DNA from: JARFQW01 sp963842955
GTDB lineage: Bacteria > Pseudomonadota > Gammaproteobacteria > Steroidobacterales > XN24
NCBI GenBank assembly: GCA_963842955.1
Contig: CAWJIJ010000006.1
Coordinates: 1-64,000, forward strand
Direction: 5' to 3'
DNA: 64,000 bases
Positions 53,499 to 64,000 of the stretch are shown here, piece after piece. Below the pieces are notes generated by a model. It was not told the origin of the DNA. It made no database searches and was given only the letters and a program-made list of their open reading frames with translations. A program made the translations under genes and the position numbers. How positions within the stretch are numbered: the first letter of the stretch is position 1; each line of letters opens with the position of its first letter.

Positions 53499-54823
53499 AT
53501 GAACGATCGGCCCATTATCTTACGACGCTCGCCCCGGATCGCGAACGCCAGGTTCGCCAGCTTTCGGGCGCGCGTGGCGACAACGGCCGGGTTTTGTGCA
53601 GCAGTCCTGGCGGCTGTTCCGGTGCTGGCCCAGGAGCAGGACGCGCCACCCGGGTTTTCCTATGAGGTTCGCTATGAGGTGGAGCTCATTCCCCGGGACG
53701 ACCGGGCGAATGTCTCCATCACGATCGGTGAGGGGGCGCACAACGTCGCGTGGCTGCGGCTGAACACGAAACCGGAACGGCACAGCGGCTTTTCCGGTGA
53801 TGGCGAGCTTGCCACCGACGGCAACTACGTCACCTGGACGCCGCCCGACGAGGGCGGGACCCTGTCCTATGCGGTGCAGATCAGCCACCGGCGGGGCGAT
53901 GCCTACGATGCCCGCATGACCCCGGACTGGGCTCTGCTTCGTGGTGACGACCTGGTGCCACCGATCCGGATCCGCAAGGAAGAGTTTGCCGAATCGGACG
54001 CGACCCTGCGGGTTCTTCTGCCGGAAGGCTGGTCATTCGTTGCGCCGTATCCGGAGGTGGACGACAAGGTCTATGCCATCGAGCATCTCGACCGCGGCCT
54101 GGATCGTCCGACCGGCTGGATGATGGCGGGGCGGCTTGGCGTGCGCCGGGAGCGCATCGCGAAGGTCCGGGTGGCCGTTGCCGGACCGCTGAACGAGGGC
54201 GTCCGCCGGATGGATATCCTCGCTTTTCTGAACTGGAACCTGCCCCGGTTACGGGCCATCGTGCCGGAGATGCCGAAGCATCTGGCGATCGTCAGTGCTC
54301 GGGACGAGATGTGGCGGGGCGGGCTGTCGGGGCCGGACTCCCTCTATATTCACGCGGACCGGCCGCTGATCAGTGAGAACGGCACCAGCACGCTGTTGCA
54401 CGAACTCGTCCACGTGTTCACCGGTCTGCAGGGTGGCGACGGCGGCGACTGGGTCGTCGAGGGCCTGGCGGAATACTACTCGCTGAAACTCATGTGGCGC
54501 TCCGGCACGATTACTGAATCCCGCTACAAGGCCGCGTTCGAGAAGCTCGCTGAGTGGGCGAAGAAGGCGAAAGGCCGGCGCCTGGACGGCCGGTCGGCTA
54601 TCGGACCGATGCAGGCTCGGTCGGTGCTGATCATGCGGGACCTGGATCGGGAGATTTACCGCGAAACCGATCAAGAAGGCCAGCCTGGACGAGGTCGTCA
54701 GAAACTCTGGTCGAAACCGGCGACAAGGTGGCCACCGCGGAGTTTGCGCAGGCGGTGACAGACGTGATGGGCGGGCCGTCAAAAACCCTGGCCAGGGTCG
54801 CCGACGACATCGGCCTGGAGTAG
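53499..54823 (+). CDS. exported gluzincin-type metallopeptidase, frameshifted at the C-terminus
   Basis: After a signal region (VATTAGFCAAVLAAVPVLAQ) comes a beta domain. Then come the zinc motif LLHELVHVFTG (HExxH) and VVEGLAEYYS, the third zinc ligand, as in M1/M61-type peptidases. The open frame ends wrongly at 54758. Two extra bases, a C near 54673 and a T near 54711, hide the natural end, which reads DEVVRN, LVETGDKVATAEFAQAV and ARVADDIGLE and stops at 54821-54823. Start ATG 53499; an earlier GTG at 53463 is possible. Likely periplasmic. The substrate is unknown. Confidence 0.72.
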
Positions 54824-55206
54824 GGCGGCTCTGGAAAGGAGCTCGAGAGAGGGGCTCGAGTAAGAGGGCGGGTGTCGTTGATCCGGCTGAGCCATGCGTA
54901 CCGAGGAAGGGTCCCGAGCCGCGGATTCTCCGCTTGAGCCGTTTGGCTCGAAGCGCGGCGAGCTGGCGAAGGCGATACGGTTCGCCGCCCCGCCCGGGCT
55001 CGCTTTCTCCTGGCGCGAGCAATGAACGTTATCCAGACCCAAAGACCATGCCCCGGACAGCCTCGAGGGTGTGGCGTCCTTGCCTGTGGCAGAACCCCTC
55101 CCGGTCGCTGCCGCCGGCCGTCGATGGGACCCCGGTTACGTCGGCACGGAGATCTCGCCGCCGGGATTGCGGGACTCGATGTGACGCCCCGGTTTGACGC
55201 CCCGAT
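54824..55206. other. intergenic region with REP-like hairpin
   Basis: These 383 bases hold no complete gene. A strong imperfect palindrome lies at 54931-54955. The surrounding bases read, on the other strand, as NRIAFASSPRFEPNGSS, a string I have seen predicted as spurious proteins in several genomes, which suggests a dispersed element. Confidence 0.4.
54931..54955. repeat. REP-like hairpin
   Basis: CGCTTGAGCC, loop GTTT, GGCTCGAAGCG pairs over ten bases with one bulged base, typical of REP elements. It lies about 110 bases after the metallopeptidase gene. No second copy was noticed in this window. Confidence 0.45.
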
Positions 55207-55897
55207 GTGACGAATTCGCTTGCGTTGAATCCGAGCAAAACGGCAGGATTCATAGTCTGGGAATTTTCGGGAGCCTGTGCATTGTTGTCTGCATTACTGG
55301 TCGCGGTTGCCGCGGCCACAAGCTTTTCGGGACCGGTGGTCGGCGTGACCGACGGCGATACGCTGACCGTCTTGAGCCGATTCCCGCCCCGTCACCGTCC
55401 GGCTCGCCGAAATCGATGCGCCCGAGATGGGGCAGCCCTGGTCCATGCGCTCCAGGCAGGCGCTGTCGGACAAGGTTTTCGAGCAGACCGTCACGGTGCG
55501 GCCCGTCACCCGCGATCGCTACGGCCGAACCGTCGGTCATGTGGTGATCGGTGACCGCGAAATTCATCGGGAACTCGTCCGGGAGGGCCACGCCTGGGCC
55601 TATCAGGGCTATTTGCAGGACCTCACGCTACTGGAGGACGAGGACGCAGCGCGGGCGGACGGGGTCGGTTTGTGGAGCCTTCCGGATGCCGAGGCGGTGG
55701 CGCCGTGGATGGTCCGGGAACAGTCCGAAGTCGCCTCGATCGCCGAGCCTGCCGTCGGCCCTTTCGCTTGCGGGGAGCGACGATACTGCCGCGAGATGCG
55801 CTCCTGCGAGGAAGCAAAATTTCACCTGCGCTACTGCGGTTTTTCCCGCATCGACGCTGACGGGGACGGGGTTCCCTGCGAGCGACTCTGCCGCTGA
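55207..55897 (+). CDS. staphylococcal-nuclease-like protein with excalibur domain, frameshifted
   Basis: A hydrophobic leader is followed by VVGVTDGDTLTVLSRF. One extra C near 55384 then shifts the frame to VTVRLAEIDAPEMGQPW, DRYGRTVGHVVIGDREI and REGHAWAYQGYL, the SNase core with its catalytic Asp, Arg and Glu residues. The C-terminus is an excalibur calcium-binding motif, DADGDGVPCERLC, with cysteines. It is probably a secreted or membrane-anchored calcium-dependent nuclease. The start is GTG 55207. Confidence 0.8.
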
Positions 55898-56200
55898 AGC
55901 GTCGGGCCTGGCCCTCCCGTAAATGGTTTTGATTTCAATGGCCTGCTGCGACCGGGACAGGGGCGGGATGCGTTTGCCATCCCATTTCGTGGCCAGCCGG
56001 CAGAGCTGAGCCGGTCTTCGGGCGCCGGTTTCGAATTGCGCTGTCAGGCGCTTCTTCGGATTTGCCGCCCGGAGCACCCCTGTCGGGTGCGGCGTCCGTC
56101 CCATGGCCGGTTCGTTGCTCTGGAGCCTCACACCGGCCGGGCAATCACCAGGCCGGTGCCTCGGCGTTCGGCTCGATTCCCGGCCGGCGAATCCCGAAGG
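55898..56200. other. intergenic region
   Basis: No gene is recognised in these 303 bases between convergent genes. A perfect hairpin GCACCC-CTGTC-GGGTGC (about 56074-56090) is the only structured element. Confidence 0.4.
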
Positions 56201-57010
56201 CTAGCTGTTTCCGTGCTTCCGGGTCATTGCCAGCGCGGCCGCGCTGGCCCCGGCGACCGACCAGCCCCCGTCGACGGGCAGCACGACGCCGCTGACGTAC
56301 TGGGCGGCGTCAGACGACAGGAACAGGGCGGCCTGGCCGATTTCATCGACCGTCCCGAAGCGCTGAAGCGGCACGCTCTGCTTGTATTGTTCGGCGAGCG
56401 CTTCGTTCGGCGCCAGCCGCCGCATGCCTTCGGTGTCGGCAATGGGGCCCGGGGAAATGCTGTTGATGCGGATGCCCGCGGCTCCCCATTCCAGGGCCAG
56501 GGTGCGGGTCAGCATATCCACGCCCGCCTTGGCGGCACATACGTGGCTCTGCATGGGCATGGCTACCCACGCCTGGGGTGCGGAAATGTTGATGACCGAC
56601 GCGCCGGGCTTGCGCAGATGCGGGAACGCGGCGCGAAGGACGTGGAAGGAGCCAAGGAGATCGATGTCCACGACGGCCTTGAAGCCGTTGGGCGACATGT
56701 CGTTGGCATAGGCGGGAAAGTTGCCGGCGGCTCCGGACACCAGGACGTCCATTTCGCCGGCGGCTTCTGCGTGGGCGGCGAAGGCCTGTTGCACGGCTTC
56801 CGCGTCGCGGACATCCAGCGCGTATCCACGGGCGGTCGATCCCAGCGTCTCCAGTTCGGCGACGGCGGCATCGACTTTCTCCTGCGAACGGCTGGCAACA
56901 GCCACATCGGCGCCACTTCGGGCGAAACAACGGGCGATTCCCAGGTTAATGCCGCTGGTCCCGCCCGCGACAAATACCGTCTTTCCGGAAAAGTCGAAAG
57001 TGGCGGTCAT
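56201..57010 (-). CDS. SDR oxidoreductase, 2,4-dienoyl-CoA-reductase-like
   Basis: This 269-residue protein starts at ATG 57010; the longer open frame lacks support. The cofactor motif is VAGGTSGINLGIARCFA. The active-site region reads INISAPQAWVAMPMQSHVCAAKAG, keeping the lysine but lacking the usual YxxxK tyrosine, as in the dienoyl-CoA reductase branch (DECR). RINSISPGPIADTEGM follows. It likely reduces dienoyl- or enoyl-CoA in fatty-acid breakdown using NADPH. A FadL-type porin gene lies 1.5 kb away. Confidence 0.85.
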   Translation of the reverse strand: MTATFDFSGKTVFVAGGTSGINLGIARCFARSGADVAVASRSQEKVDAAVAELETLGSTARGYALDVRDAEAVQQAFAAHAEAAGEMDVLVSGAAGNFPAYANDMSPNGFKAVVDIDLLGSFHVLRAAFPHLRKPGASVINISAPQAWVAMPMQSHVCAAKAGVDMLTRTLALEWGAAGIRINSISPGPIADTEGMRRLAPNEALAEQYKQSVPLQRFGTVDEIGQAALFLSSDAAQYVSGVVLPVDGGWSVAGASAAALAMTRKHGNS

Positions 57011-57171
57011 GGGGTTGCCTTGTGTCTGCGTCGGGGTCGCCAGTTTCCGGGTGTTGCCGCCGGTTTGCAACGAATGGGGCGGCCGGGCCGGAGCTCTCAT
57101 CCCGGCGATTTCCGGACCGGAGAGGCCGGCCCCATGGCGCGGTAACCTCGAAGGGTCGGCGCGGCAGTCAG

Positions 57172-57212
57172 GTGCACTGTCCCCATAACTGAGTTAAGTG
57201 CACTGTCTCGGC
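57172..57212 (+). repeat. ACTGTCCC-type motif, tandem copies 4 and 5
   Basis: GTGCACTGTCCCC and, 30 bases later, AAGTGCACTGTCTCGG occur together just before the squalene/phytoene synthase gene. The doubled arrangement and the palindromic GTGCAC resemble REP-type arms. Confidence 0.5.
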
Positions 57213-57254
57213 AGCCAATTGAGTAAACTGAGGGCTGTGATGGGGGGATCCCGG

Positions 57255-58298
57255 ATGGCCGTGTCCGTTGACGTCGATAGCGAGCTGGCCTACCAGGCGC
57301 AGTTGCTCCCTGGGGTCTCCCGGACCTTCGCGCTCACCATTCCGCGCATGCCGCGGCCGCTCTCGGACAAGGTTACCAACGCCTATCTCCTGTGCCGCAT
57401 CGCCGACACGATCGAGGACGACCTGTCCATTCCCGCTGCCGACAAGGACGCGTTGTTGGCGCAGTTTGTCGAGGTCGTGGCGGGTGAGGCCCCCAGCGAC
57501 GAGTTTGTCGCGACGTCGCTGGCCCGACTGAGCCCGACGGTGCCGCCCGCCGAGCGGGAACTGGTCGCGCGTACCGGCCGGGTCGTGGGGCTGACCCACA
57601 GCTTCGCGCCGCCGTCGCGGGAAACGATCCAGCGCTGCGTGCGGATCATGAGCCAGGGCATGGCGAAGTTCGCGGCCCGGCGCAGCCTGGACGGGCTGAC
57701 GGATGTCAGCGAACTCGACGAATACTGTTACGTGGTCGCGGGCTGCGTCGGAGAGATGCTGACTGATCTGTTCGCCGTGCAGTCCGGCCCGATCCGGGCG
57801 CAGCATGCCAAGCTCTTCCCCATGGCGCGCAGCTTCGGCCAGGGGCTGCAGATGACCAACATTCTGAAGGACATCTGGGAAGATCGGGCGGCCGGCGCCT
57901 GCTGGCTTCCGCGGTCGGTATTTGATCGCCACGGCTGCGACCTGTCGGCGCTTCCCGCCGGCCGCGACACCCCCGGATTCGCTGCGGGGCTTCGGGACCT
58001 GATCGGTATCGCCCGCGGCCATCTTGAGACCTCGCTTCGCTATACGCTCCTGTTGCCAAAAGACGAGACCGGTATCCGAGATTCCTGTCTCTGGCCCATG
58101 GGGCTGGCGCTGCTGACGCTGCGTCGGATCAACGGCAACCCCCACTTCACGCAGGGCACGGACGTGAAGGTATCGCGCCGGGCAGTAAAGGGAGTCATCG
58201 CCACGAGCCGGGTCCTCGGCCGCAGCCCGCGGGGTCTGAAGGCCGCCTTTGCCTTCGCGGGCCGGGGCCTGCCCGGGCCGGAGATGGCGGGGCGCTGA
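57255..58298 (+). CDS. squalene/phytoene synthase family protein
   Basis: This protein of about 347 residues starts at ATG 57255, seven bases after GGGGGG (an ATG at 57240 is the alternative). Family motifs: VSRTFALTIPRMP, YLLCRIADTIEDD as the first DxxxD, EYCYVVAGCVGEMLTDLF, and FGQGLQMTNILKDIWEDR as the second DxxxD. It condenses two prenyl diphosphates head to head. The sequence style (YLLCRIADTIEDD) favours a squalene-type role, but phytoene or dehydrosqualene products cannot be excluded. No hopanoid cyclase lies in the window. Confidence 0.88.
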   Translation: MAVSVDVDSELAYQAQLLPGVSRTFALTIPRMPRPLSDKVTNAYLLCRIADTIEDDLSIPAADKDALLAQFVEVVAGEAPSDEFVATSLARLSPTVPPAERELVARTGRVVGLTHSFAPPSRETIQRCVRIMSQGMAKFAARRSLDGLTDVSELDEYCYVVAGCVGEMLTDLFAVQSGPIRAQHAKLFPMARSFGQGLQMTNILKDIWEDRAAGACWLPRSVFDRHGCDLSALPAGRDTPGFAAGLRDLIGIARGHLETSLRYTLLLPKDETGIRDSCLWPMGLALLTLRRINGNPHFTQGTDVKVSRRAVKGVIATSRVLGRSPRGLKAAFAFAGRGLPGPEMAGR

Positions 58299-58472
58299 TC
58301 CTGTCTTGCATCTGGCGTGAGTCCTCCCGGTCGGGCCCGTCTTCGAGGGCCCCCTCGGATTGTCTTTTCGCCGGGCAATCCGACCGCGAAAACCCGCGGG
58401 AGTCGTCCGGTGTTCACGTTTACGCTAAGGTGCCGACAGCAAATGCGAGGCTGGAGGCCGGGGGAGGCCGCA

Positions 58473-59789
58473 ATGAACAACAATCAGACAGGAATTCCCG
58501 GCCAGCGCACGAGGCTGCCCGTTGGCCTGGGAGCAGGATGGCTCGCGGCCTTCGCCGTACTCATGGCTTCGAACTCTGCGGGCGCGGGCGGACTGTATCT
58601 TTACGAACTCGGGACGCGGGATGCGGGTTTCGCCGGGGCGGGATGGGCGGCGCGAGCCGACGATGCTTCCACACTGGCCACCAACCCCGCCGGCCTGTCC
58701 CGCCTGACCAGCGGTGAGTTCATTGTCGGGCTCCAGCCCCTGTACGCCGACATCCAGTTCGACCCGGACGCCAACACGACCGTCGCCGGCGATGACGGCG
58801 ACGCGGCGGACTGGATCCCGTCCGGTGGCGTCTATTACGGCCGGCCGCTCAACGAGCGCTGGGCCTTCGGTTTTGGTGTCTACGGCAACTTTGGTTCCAC
58901 CCTGGATTACGGCACCAACTGGGTGGGCCGGTACTACGTGGACAAGGTCACGCTGCAGGCGCTCGCCATTCAGCCCACGCTGAGCTATCGGATCAACGAC
59001 GAATGGTCCGTGGGCGCCGGTGTCGTCGGACTGTACGGCATATACGATCAGCGCTTCCGGATCCGTAATCTGACACCAGGCGCGGGCGATGCCAGCGCAA
59101 AGATCAAGGACGAGCAGTTGGAAGTGACGGGGAACTTCGGCGTCTTGTGGGAGCCGTCAAACGGTACCCGTTTCGGACTTCAGTACCTGATGGAAGCCGA
59201 GCTCGGATTCAGCGATGACCCGAGCCTCAGGAACGTCGGCCCGCTCCTGCAGCAGGTTCTCGACAACAGCGGTCTTGCGGGAGGCAATCTGGGTCTCGAT
59301 CTGACCTATCCCAATGCGCTCATGTTCAGCGGCTACCACGAACTCAGCGAGCGCTGGGCCATGACCGGTAATCTGGGCTGGCAGCAGTGGTCGGAATTCG
59401 GGAAGGTGGACGTGGTCCTGGCGGCGGAGGACCAGACCTCTCTGACCTTCGACCGCAACTACGACGACACCTGGCATGCGGCCCTTGGCGCCGAGTACCG
59501 GCGCTCCGATCGCTGGCGCTTCAGCGGCGGCATCGCCTATGACAGCTCGGCGGTCGATGACGATGACCGGACTCCCGACCTCCCGATCGGTGAAACGTGG
59601 CGGTTCGGTTTTGGCGCCGAGTATTCGGGTTTTCGCCGCGTGACCGTCGCGGGCACCTATGCATTGCTGTGGTCCGGCGATCTGGACATGGATGTGAACC
59701 GCGGGCCGCTGGCCGGCCGGGTTTCCGGTTCGTACACCGATACGGCCGTTCACGCCATCGGCATCATCTTCACCTGGCGGGACCTGTAG
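58473..59789 (+). CDS. FadL/OmpP1-family outer-membrane transporter
   Basis: This protein of about 438 residues starts at ATG 58473 with GGGGAGG six bases upstream. A long signal peptide ends near SNSAGAGG. The family N-terminus follows: ELGTRDAGFAGAGWAARADD, then the conserved ATNPAGLSRL. Alternating beta strands run to a C-terminal IGIIFTWRDL with aromatic ending, as expected for a 14-strand barrel. It imports long-chain fatty acids or other hydrophobic compounds. Confidence 0.88.
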   Translation: MNNNQTGIPGQRTRLPVGLGAGWLAAFAVLMASNSAGAGGLYLYELGTRDAGFAGAGWAARADDASTLATNPAGLSRLTSGEFIVGLQPLYADIQFDPDANTTVAGDDGDAADWIPSGGVYYGRPLNERWAFGFGVYGNFGSTLDYGTNWVGRYYVDKVTLQALAIQPTLSYRINDEWSVGAGVVGLYGIYDQRFRIRNLTPGAGDASAKIKDEQLEVTGNFGVLWEPSNGTRFGLQYLMEAELGFSDDPSLRNVGPLLQQVLDNSGLAGGNLGLDLTYPNALMFSGYHELSERWAMTGNLGWQQWSEFGKVDVVLAAEDQTSLTFDRNYDDTWHAALGAEYRRSDRWRFSGGIAYDSSAVDDDDRTPDLPIGETWRFGFGAEYSGFRRVTVAGTYALLWSGDLDMDVNRGPLAGRVSGSYTDTAVHAIGIIFTWRDL

Positions 59790-59954
59790 ACGGACCTCGC
59801 CTGCCACGATCGAGGGGGCCGGACCGCGGACCGGCCAAATCCTGACCCGGCACAAGGGTCATCGTGGCAGCCTTTCCGGGGCCGCGACGACCTATTGGTC
59901 CCGTGAATCGGGCGTTCGCCCTCGCGGTACCGGCCCTGGATCGTTCCCGACGGC

Positions 59955-60086
59955 TCAGAGGCCGGCGGCCGTGTTGGTCAGCACCAGGTAGACGGCCAAG
60001 GCCAGCAGGGCAACAACGATCAGGTGTCCGAGACGGGTCCGCTGAGACGGTGACAGCAGGTGATGGAAAGGATCGCCGAAGGTCAT
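59955..60086 (-). CDS. 43-residue single-pass membrane protein
   Basis: This is a short leftward gene with a perfect GGGAGG six bases before its ATG (60086) and a TGA stop at 59957-59955. The N-terminal half is polar (MTFGDPFHHLLSPSQRTRLG). The C-terminal half is one strong hydrophobic helix, HLIVVALLALAVYLVL, then TNTAAGL. It lies about 200 bases downstream of the copper ATPase gene on the same strand and may belong to that locus; three histidines near the start (HH and H) could touch a metal. No family is recognised. Confidence 0.6.
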   Translation of the reverse strand: MTFGDPFHHLLSPSQRTRLGHLIVVALLALAVYLVLTNTAAGL

Positions 60087-60282
60087 GTCTGTCCTCCCGA
60101 AGGCCCGAATTCCGTCGGCTTTCTAATCTCGGCCTTCCAATCAGAGTCTAGCCAACCGAGAGCCACGTCGCCGAGGAAACCCGGAGGCGTAAACCTGGCA
60201 ATCGGGCGCCTGCAGCGACCGCACGGGAAGGGGATGTCGGCAGAAAGCCCTGGGCGGTGTGTCGCGGACATGACACTCGACG

Positions 60283-62724
<2,442 letters not shown>

Positions 62725-62733
62725 GGCGTCACC

Positions 62734-63015
62734 TCAGCAGCGGCAGTTCTTGTCGAAAACCCGGATCAGTTCGGCGATCTTCTCCTCGCGACCGGCGGGG
62801 TCGCCGCTATCGAAGGCATCCGCCACGCAGGTATGGATGTGTGCGTCGAGGACCAGCTGGCTGACCTTGGCAAGCGCCGCCCGGGCCGCGGAAATCTGCA
62901 TGACGATATCCACGCAGTAGCGGTCCTCCTCGACCATGCGCTGTAGCCCGCCCACCTGTCCGGCGATGCGCTTGAGCCGGGCCTCCACCTGTGCCCGAGT
63001 TTCCGAGTTCATCAT
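62734..63015 (-). CDS. CsoR/FrmR-family metal-sensing repressor
   Basis: This 93-residue all-helical protein has the copper ligands Cys34 (RYCVDIVMQ), His59 and Cys63 (DAHIHTC), matching the Cys-His-Cys pattern of CsoR. The helix-1 LKRIAGQVGGLQRMVEED is typical of the family. A C-terminal CRC adds cysteines. Two adjacent ATG codons can start it. It represses until Cu(I) binds; its target is the ATPase gene nine bases downstream and probably itself. Confidence 0.9.
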   Translation of the reverse strand: MMNSETRAQVEARLKRIAGQVGGLQRMVEEDRYCVDIVMQISAARAALAKVSQLVLDAHIHTCVADAFDSGDPAGREEKIAELIRVFDKNCRC

Positions 63016-63047
63016 CGTGTTGCCGCCTCGCGAGTCGATTGTCTAAT

Positions 63048-63068
63048 TACCCCTACCCGGGTATAGGG
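63048..63068 (-). promoter_or_regulatory. likely CsoR-family operator
   Basis: The stretch TACCCCTACCCGGGTATAGGG is a near-palindrome centred on CCCGGG with flanking TA pairs. It has the A/T-flanked GC-tract form typical of CsoR/RcnR operators. It lies about 35 bases before the repressor's start codon. Confidence 0.55.
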
Positions 63069-63314
63069 ACCATGCGCTTACTGCGCCGGCAGGTCAACCG
63101 GGCCTGGACGGCTGGTGGCTGGATGTCCCGGTCGCAGCAGGCGAATGACGGTCGGTCCGGGCGAGGACTTCACCCGCCAGGGTCGGGTATGGCGTGAAGC
63201 AGCTCCTGCTGCCCTTGCGGGCGGGTTCGTCTTGCCGGACCGGCGCCGCTGTCGGCGACCGCCGCGGCAAGCGACTATAGTCAGGGGCTACTCCCGCCTG
63301 AGAACGGGAACGCT

Positions 63315-64000
63315 ATGGACAAGGGGTACGGCATACCGGCGCAGAGCCTGTCGCCGGAAACACTGCTTCAGATCCTGGAGGTGACTCGCCAGCTGGCGCG
63401 GCCCTTCGATCTGCAGACGCTGCTGGCCGAAGTGGGCCGCGCGGCGGAGTCGGTCCTGCGAGCCGAGCGGGCGACCGTCTGGCTGTTCGACCCGGCGGAC
63501 GGCACGCTGGTCCTGAGCGGCGCAGATGTCGGCGGCGGGGTCCGGGTGTCCGTCGAGCAGGGCTTGCTGGGCCGGTGCGCCCGAAATCGCGAAGTGGTCA
63601 ACGTCCGGGACGTCGAGGCCCATCCGGATTTCGATCCCGCAGCGGACCTGGACCGCAACAACGACGTGCGCTGCCTGCTGTCCATCCCGCTGATCGACGG
63701 CGACGAGCTGGTGGGTGTCCTGCAGGTTGTCGACAAGGTGGACGGCTTCTTTTCCGAGGAGGACGAGCACGTCGCCGTCACCCTCGCCGCCCACTGCGTG
63801 GTGGCCATTCAGCGGGAACGGATGACCCGGGCGATGGTGCGGGCGGAAAAGCTGGACCGGGAGATCGCCCTGGCAAGGGAGATCCAGATCAGCACCCTCC
63901 CTCCGGAAATGCCGGTGCTGCCCGGCTACGACGTGGCTGCGGCCTTCAGGCCGGCGGATCAGACCGGCGGTGATACCTACGACCTGGTCCGCCTGGACGC
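63315..64000 (+). CDS. GAF-domain SpoIIE-type phosphatase (cut by window edge)
   Basis: The frame starts at ATG 63315 and is still open at the window end (228 complete codons). Residues of about 15-170 form a GAF domain: LLAEVGRAAESVLRAERATV, GLLGRCARNREVVNV and LLSIPLIDGDELVGVLQVVDK. A helix with AREIQISTLPPEMPVLPGYD and AAFRPADQTGGDTYDL then marks the start of a PPM/SpoIIE serine phosphatase domain. Such proteins control anti-sigma or partner-switching pathways in response to a small signal. TATAGT at 63276 may be its -10 box. Confidence 0.82.
   Translation, partial: MDKGYGIPAQSLSPETLLQILEVTRQLARPFDLQTLLAEVGRAAESVLRAERATVWLFDPADGTLVLSGADVGGGVRVSVEQGLLGRCARNREVVNVRDVEAHPDFDPAADLDRNNDVRCLLSIPLIDGDELVGVLQVVDKVDGFFSEEDEHVAVTLAAHCVVAIQRERMTRAMVRAEKLDREIALAREIQISTLPPEMPVLPGYDVAAAFRPADQTGGDTYDLVRLD

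Overview
The window is 64 kb of GC-rich chromosomal DNA. The outer-membrane FadL-type protein, the split flavocytochrome c fumarate reductase, SbcCD, Tat and lipoprotein signals and strong Shine-Dalgarno sites fit a Gram-negative proteobacterium. My best guess, an inference, is a gammaproteobacterium near the Ectothiorhodospiraceae/Chromatiales. No rRNA, tRNA, CRISPR array or intact insertion sequence was seen. Much of the window is accessory: short operons, gene relics, small palindromes and copies of an ACTGTCCC-type motif at gene borders.

Layout. 1-4.7 kb: a small, partly degraded island with a patatin-like phospholipase, a HEPN protein, a 58-bp relic of that HEPN gene's 3' end, and a frameshifted NERD nuclease-like gene. 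4.7-9.4 kb: an AraC regulator, tandem terminators with no visible gene in front of them, a GNAT enzyme, and an operon of enoyl-reductase-like, GFA-domain and aldoxime dehydratase genes behind a clear inverted repeat. 9.5-15.6 kb: a 1,123-residue exported Asp-box propeller protein, then a flavoprotein plus tetraheme cytochrome fumarate reductase with an FNR-like box upstream. 16.2-25.5 kb: a 1,536-residue CHAT-STAND-WD40 protein, then sbcD-sbcC. 25.7-35.2 kb: an alpha/beta-hydrolase fused to an OmpR-type DNA-binding domain, then two near-identical methanethiol methyltransferase genes (mddA) bracketing a three-gene operon of Rieske-TPP enzyme, DUF5996 protein and Rieske-glutamate-synthase-like protein. 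35.2-45.7 kb: a cluster with a lipase overlapping a CHAT protease, a calcineurin-like phosphoesterase and a six-PASTA membrane protein, plus unknown partners. 45.9-52.5 kb: DUF805, a fatty acid hydroxylase/sterol desaturase, and an ATP-grasp/CocE-hydrolase/ATP-grasp trio. 52.8-59.8 kb: lipoprotein, metallopeptidase, secreted nuclease, dienoyl-CoA-reductase-like SDR, squalene/phytoene synthase and FadL-type porin. 59.9-63.1 kb: copper P-type ATPase with a CsoR-family repressor and operator, plus an unlisted 43-residue membrane protein. The window ends inside a GAF-SpoIIE phosphatase.

The two most system-like loci are the mddA-bracketed double-Rieske operon, probably redox or one-carbon/sulfur metabolism, and the lipase-CHAT-phosphoesterase-PASTA cluster, which looks like a protease-controlled effector or stress system. 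A caution applies throughout. At least eight genes carry single-base frameshifts in otherwise well-conserved sequence, so either the assembly has indel errors or this region is decaying.
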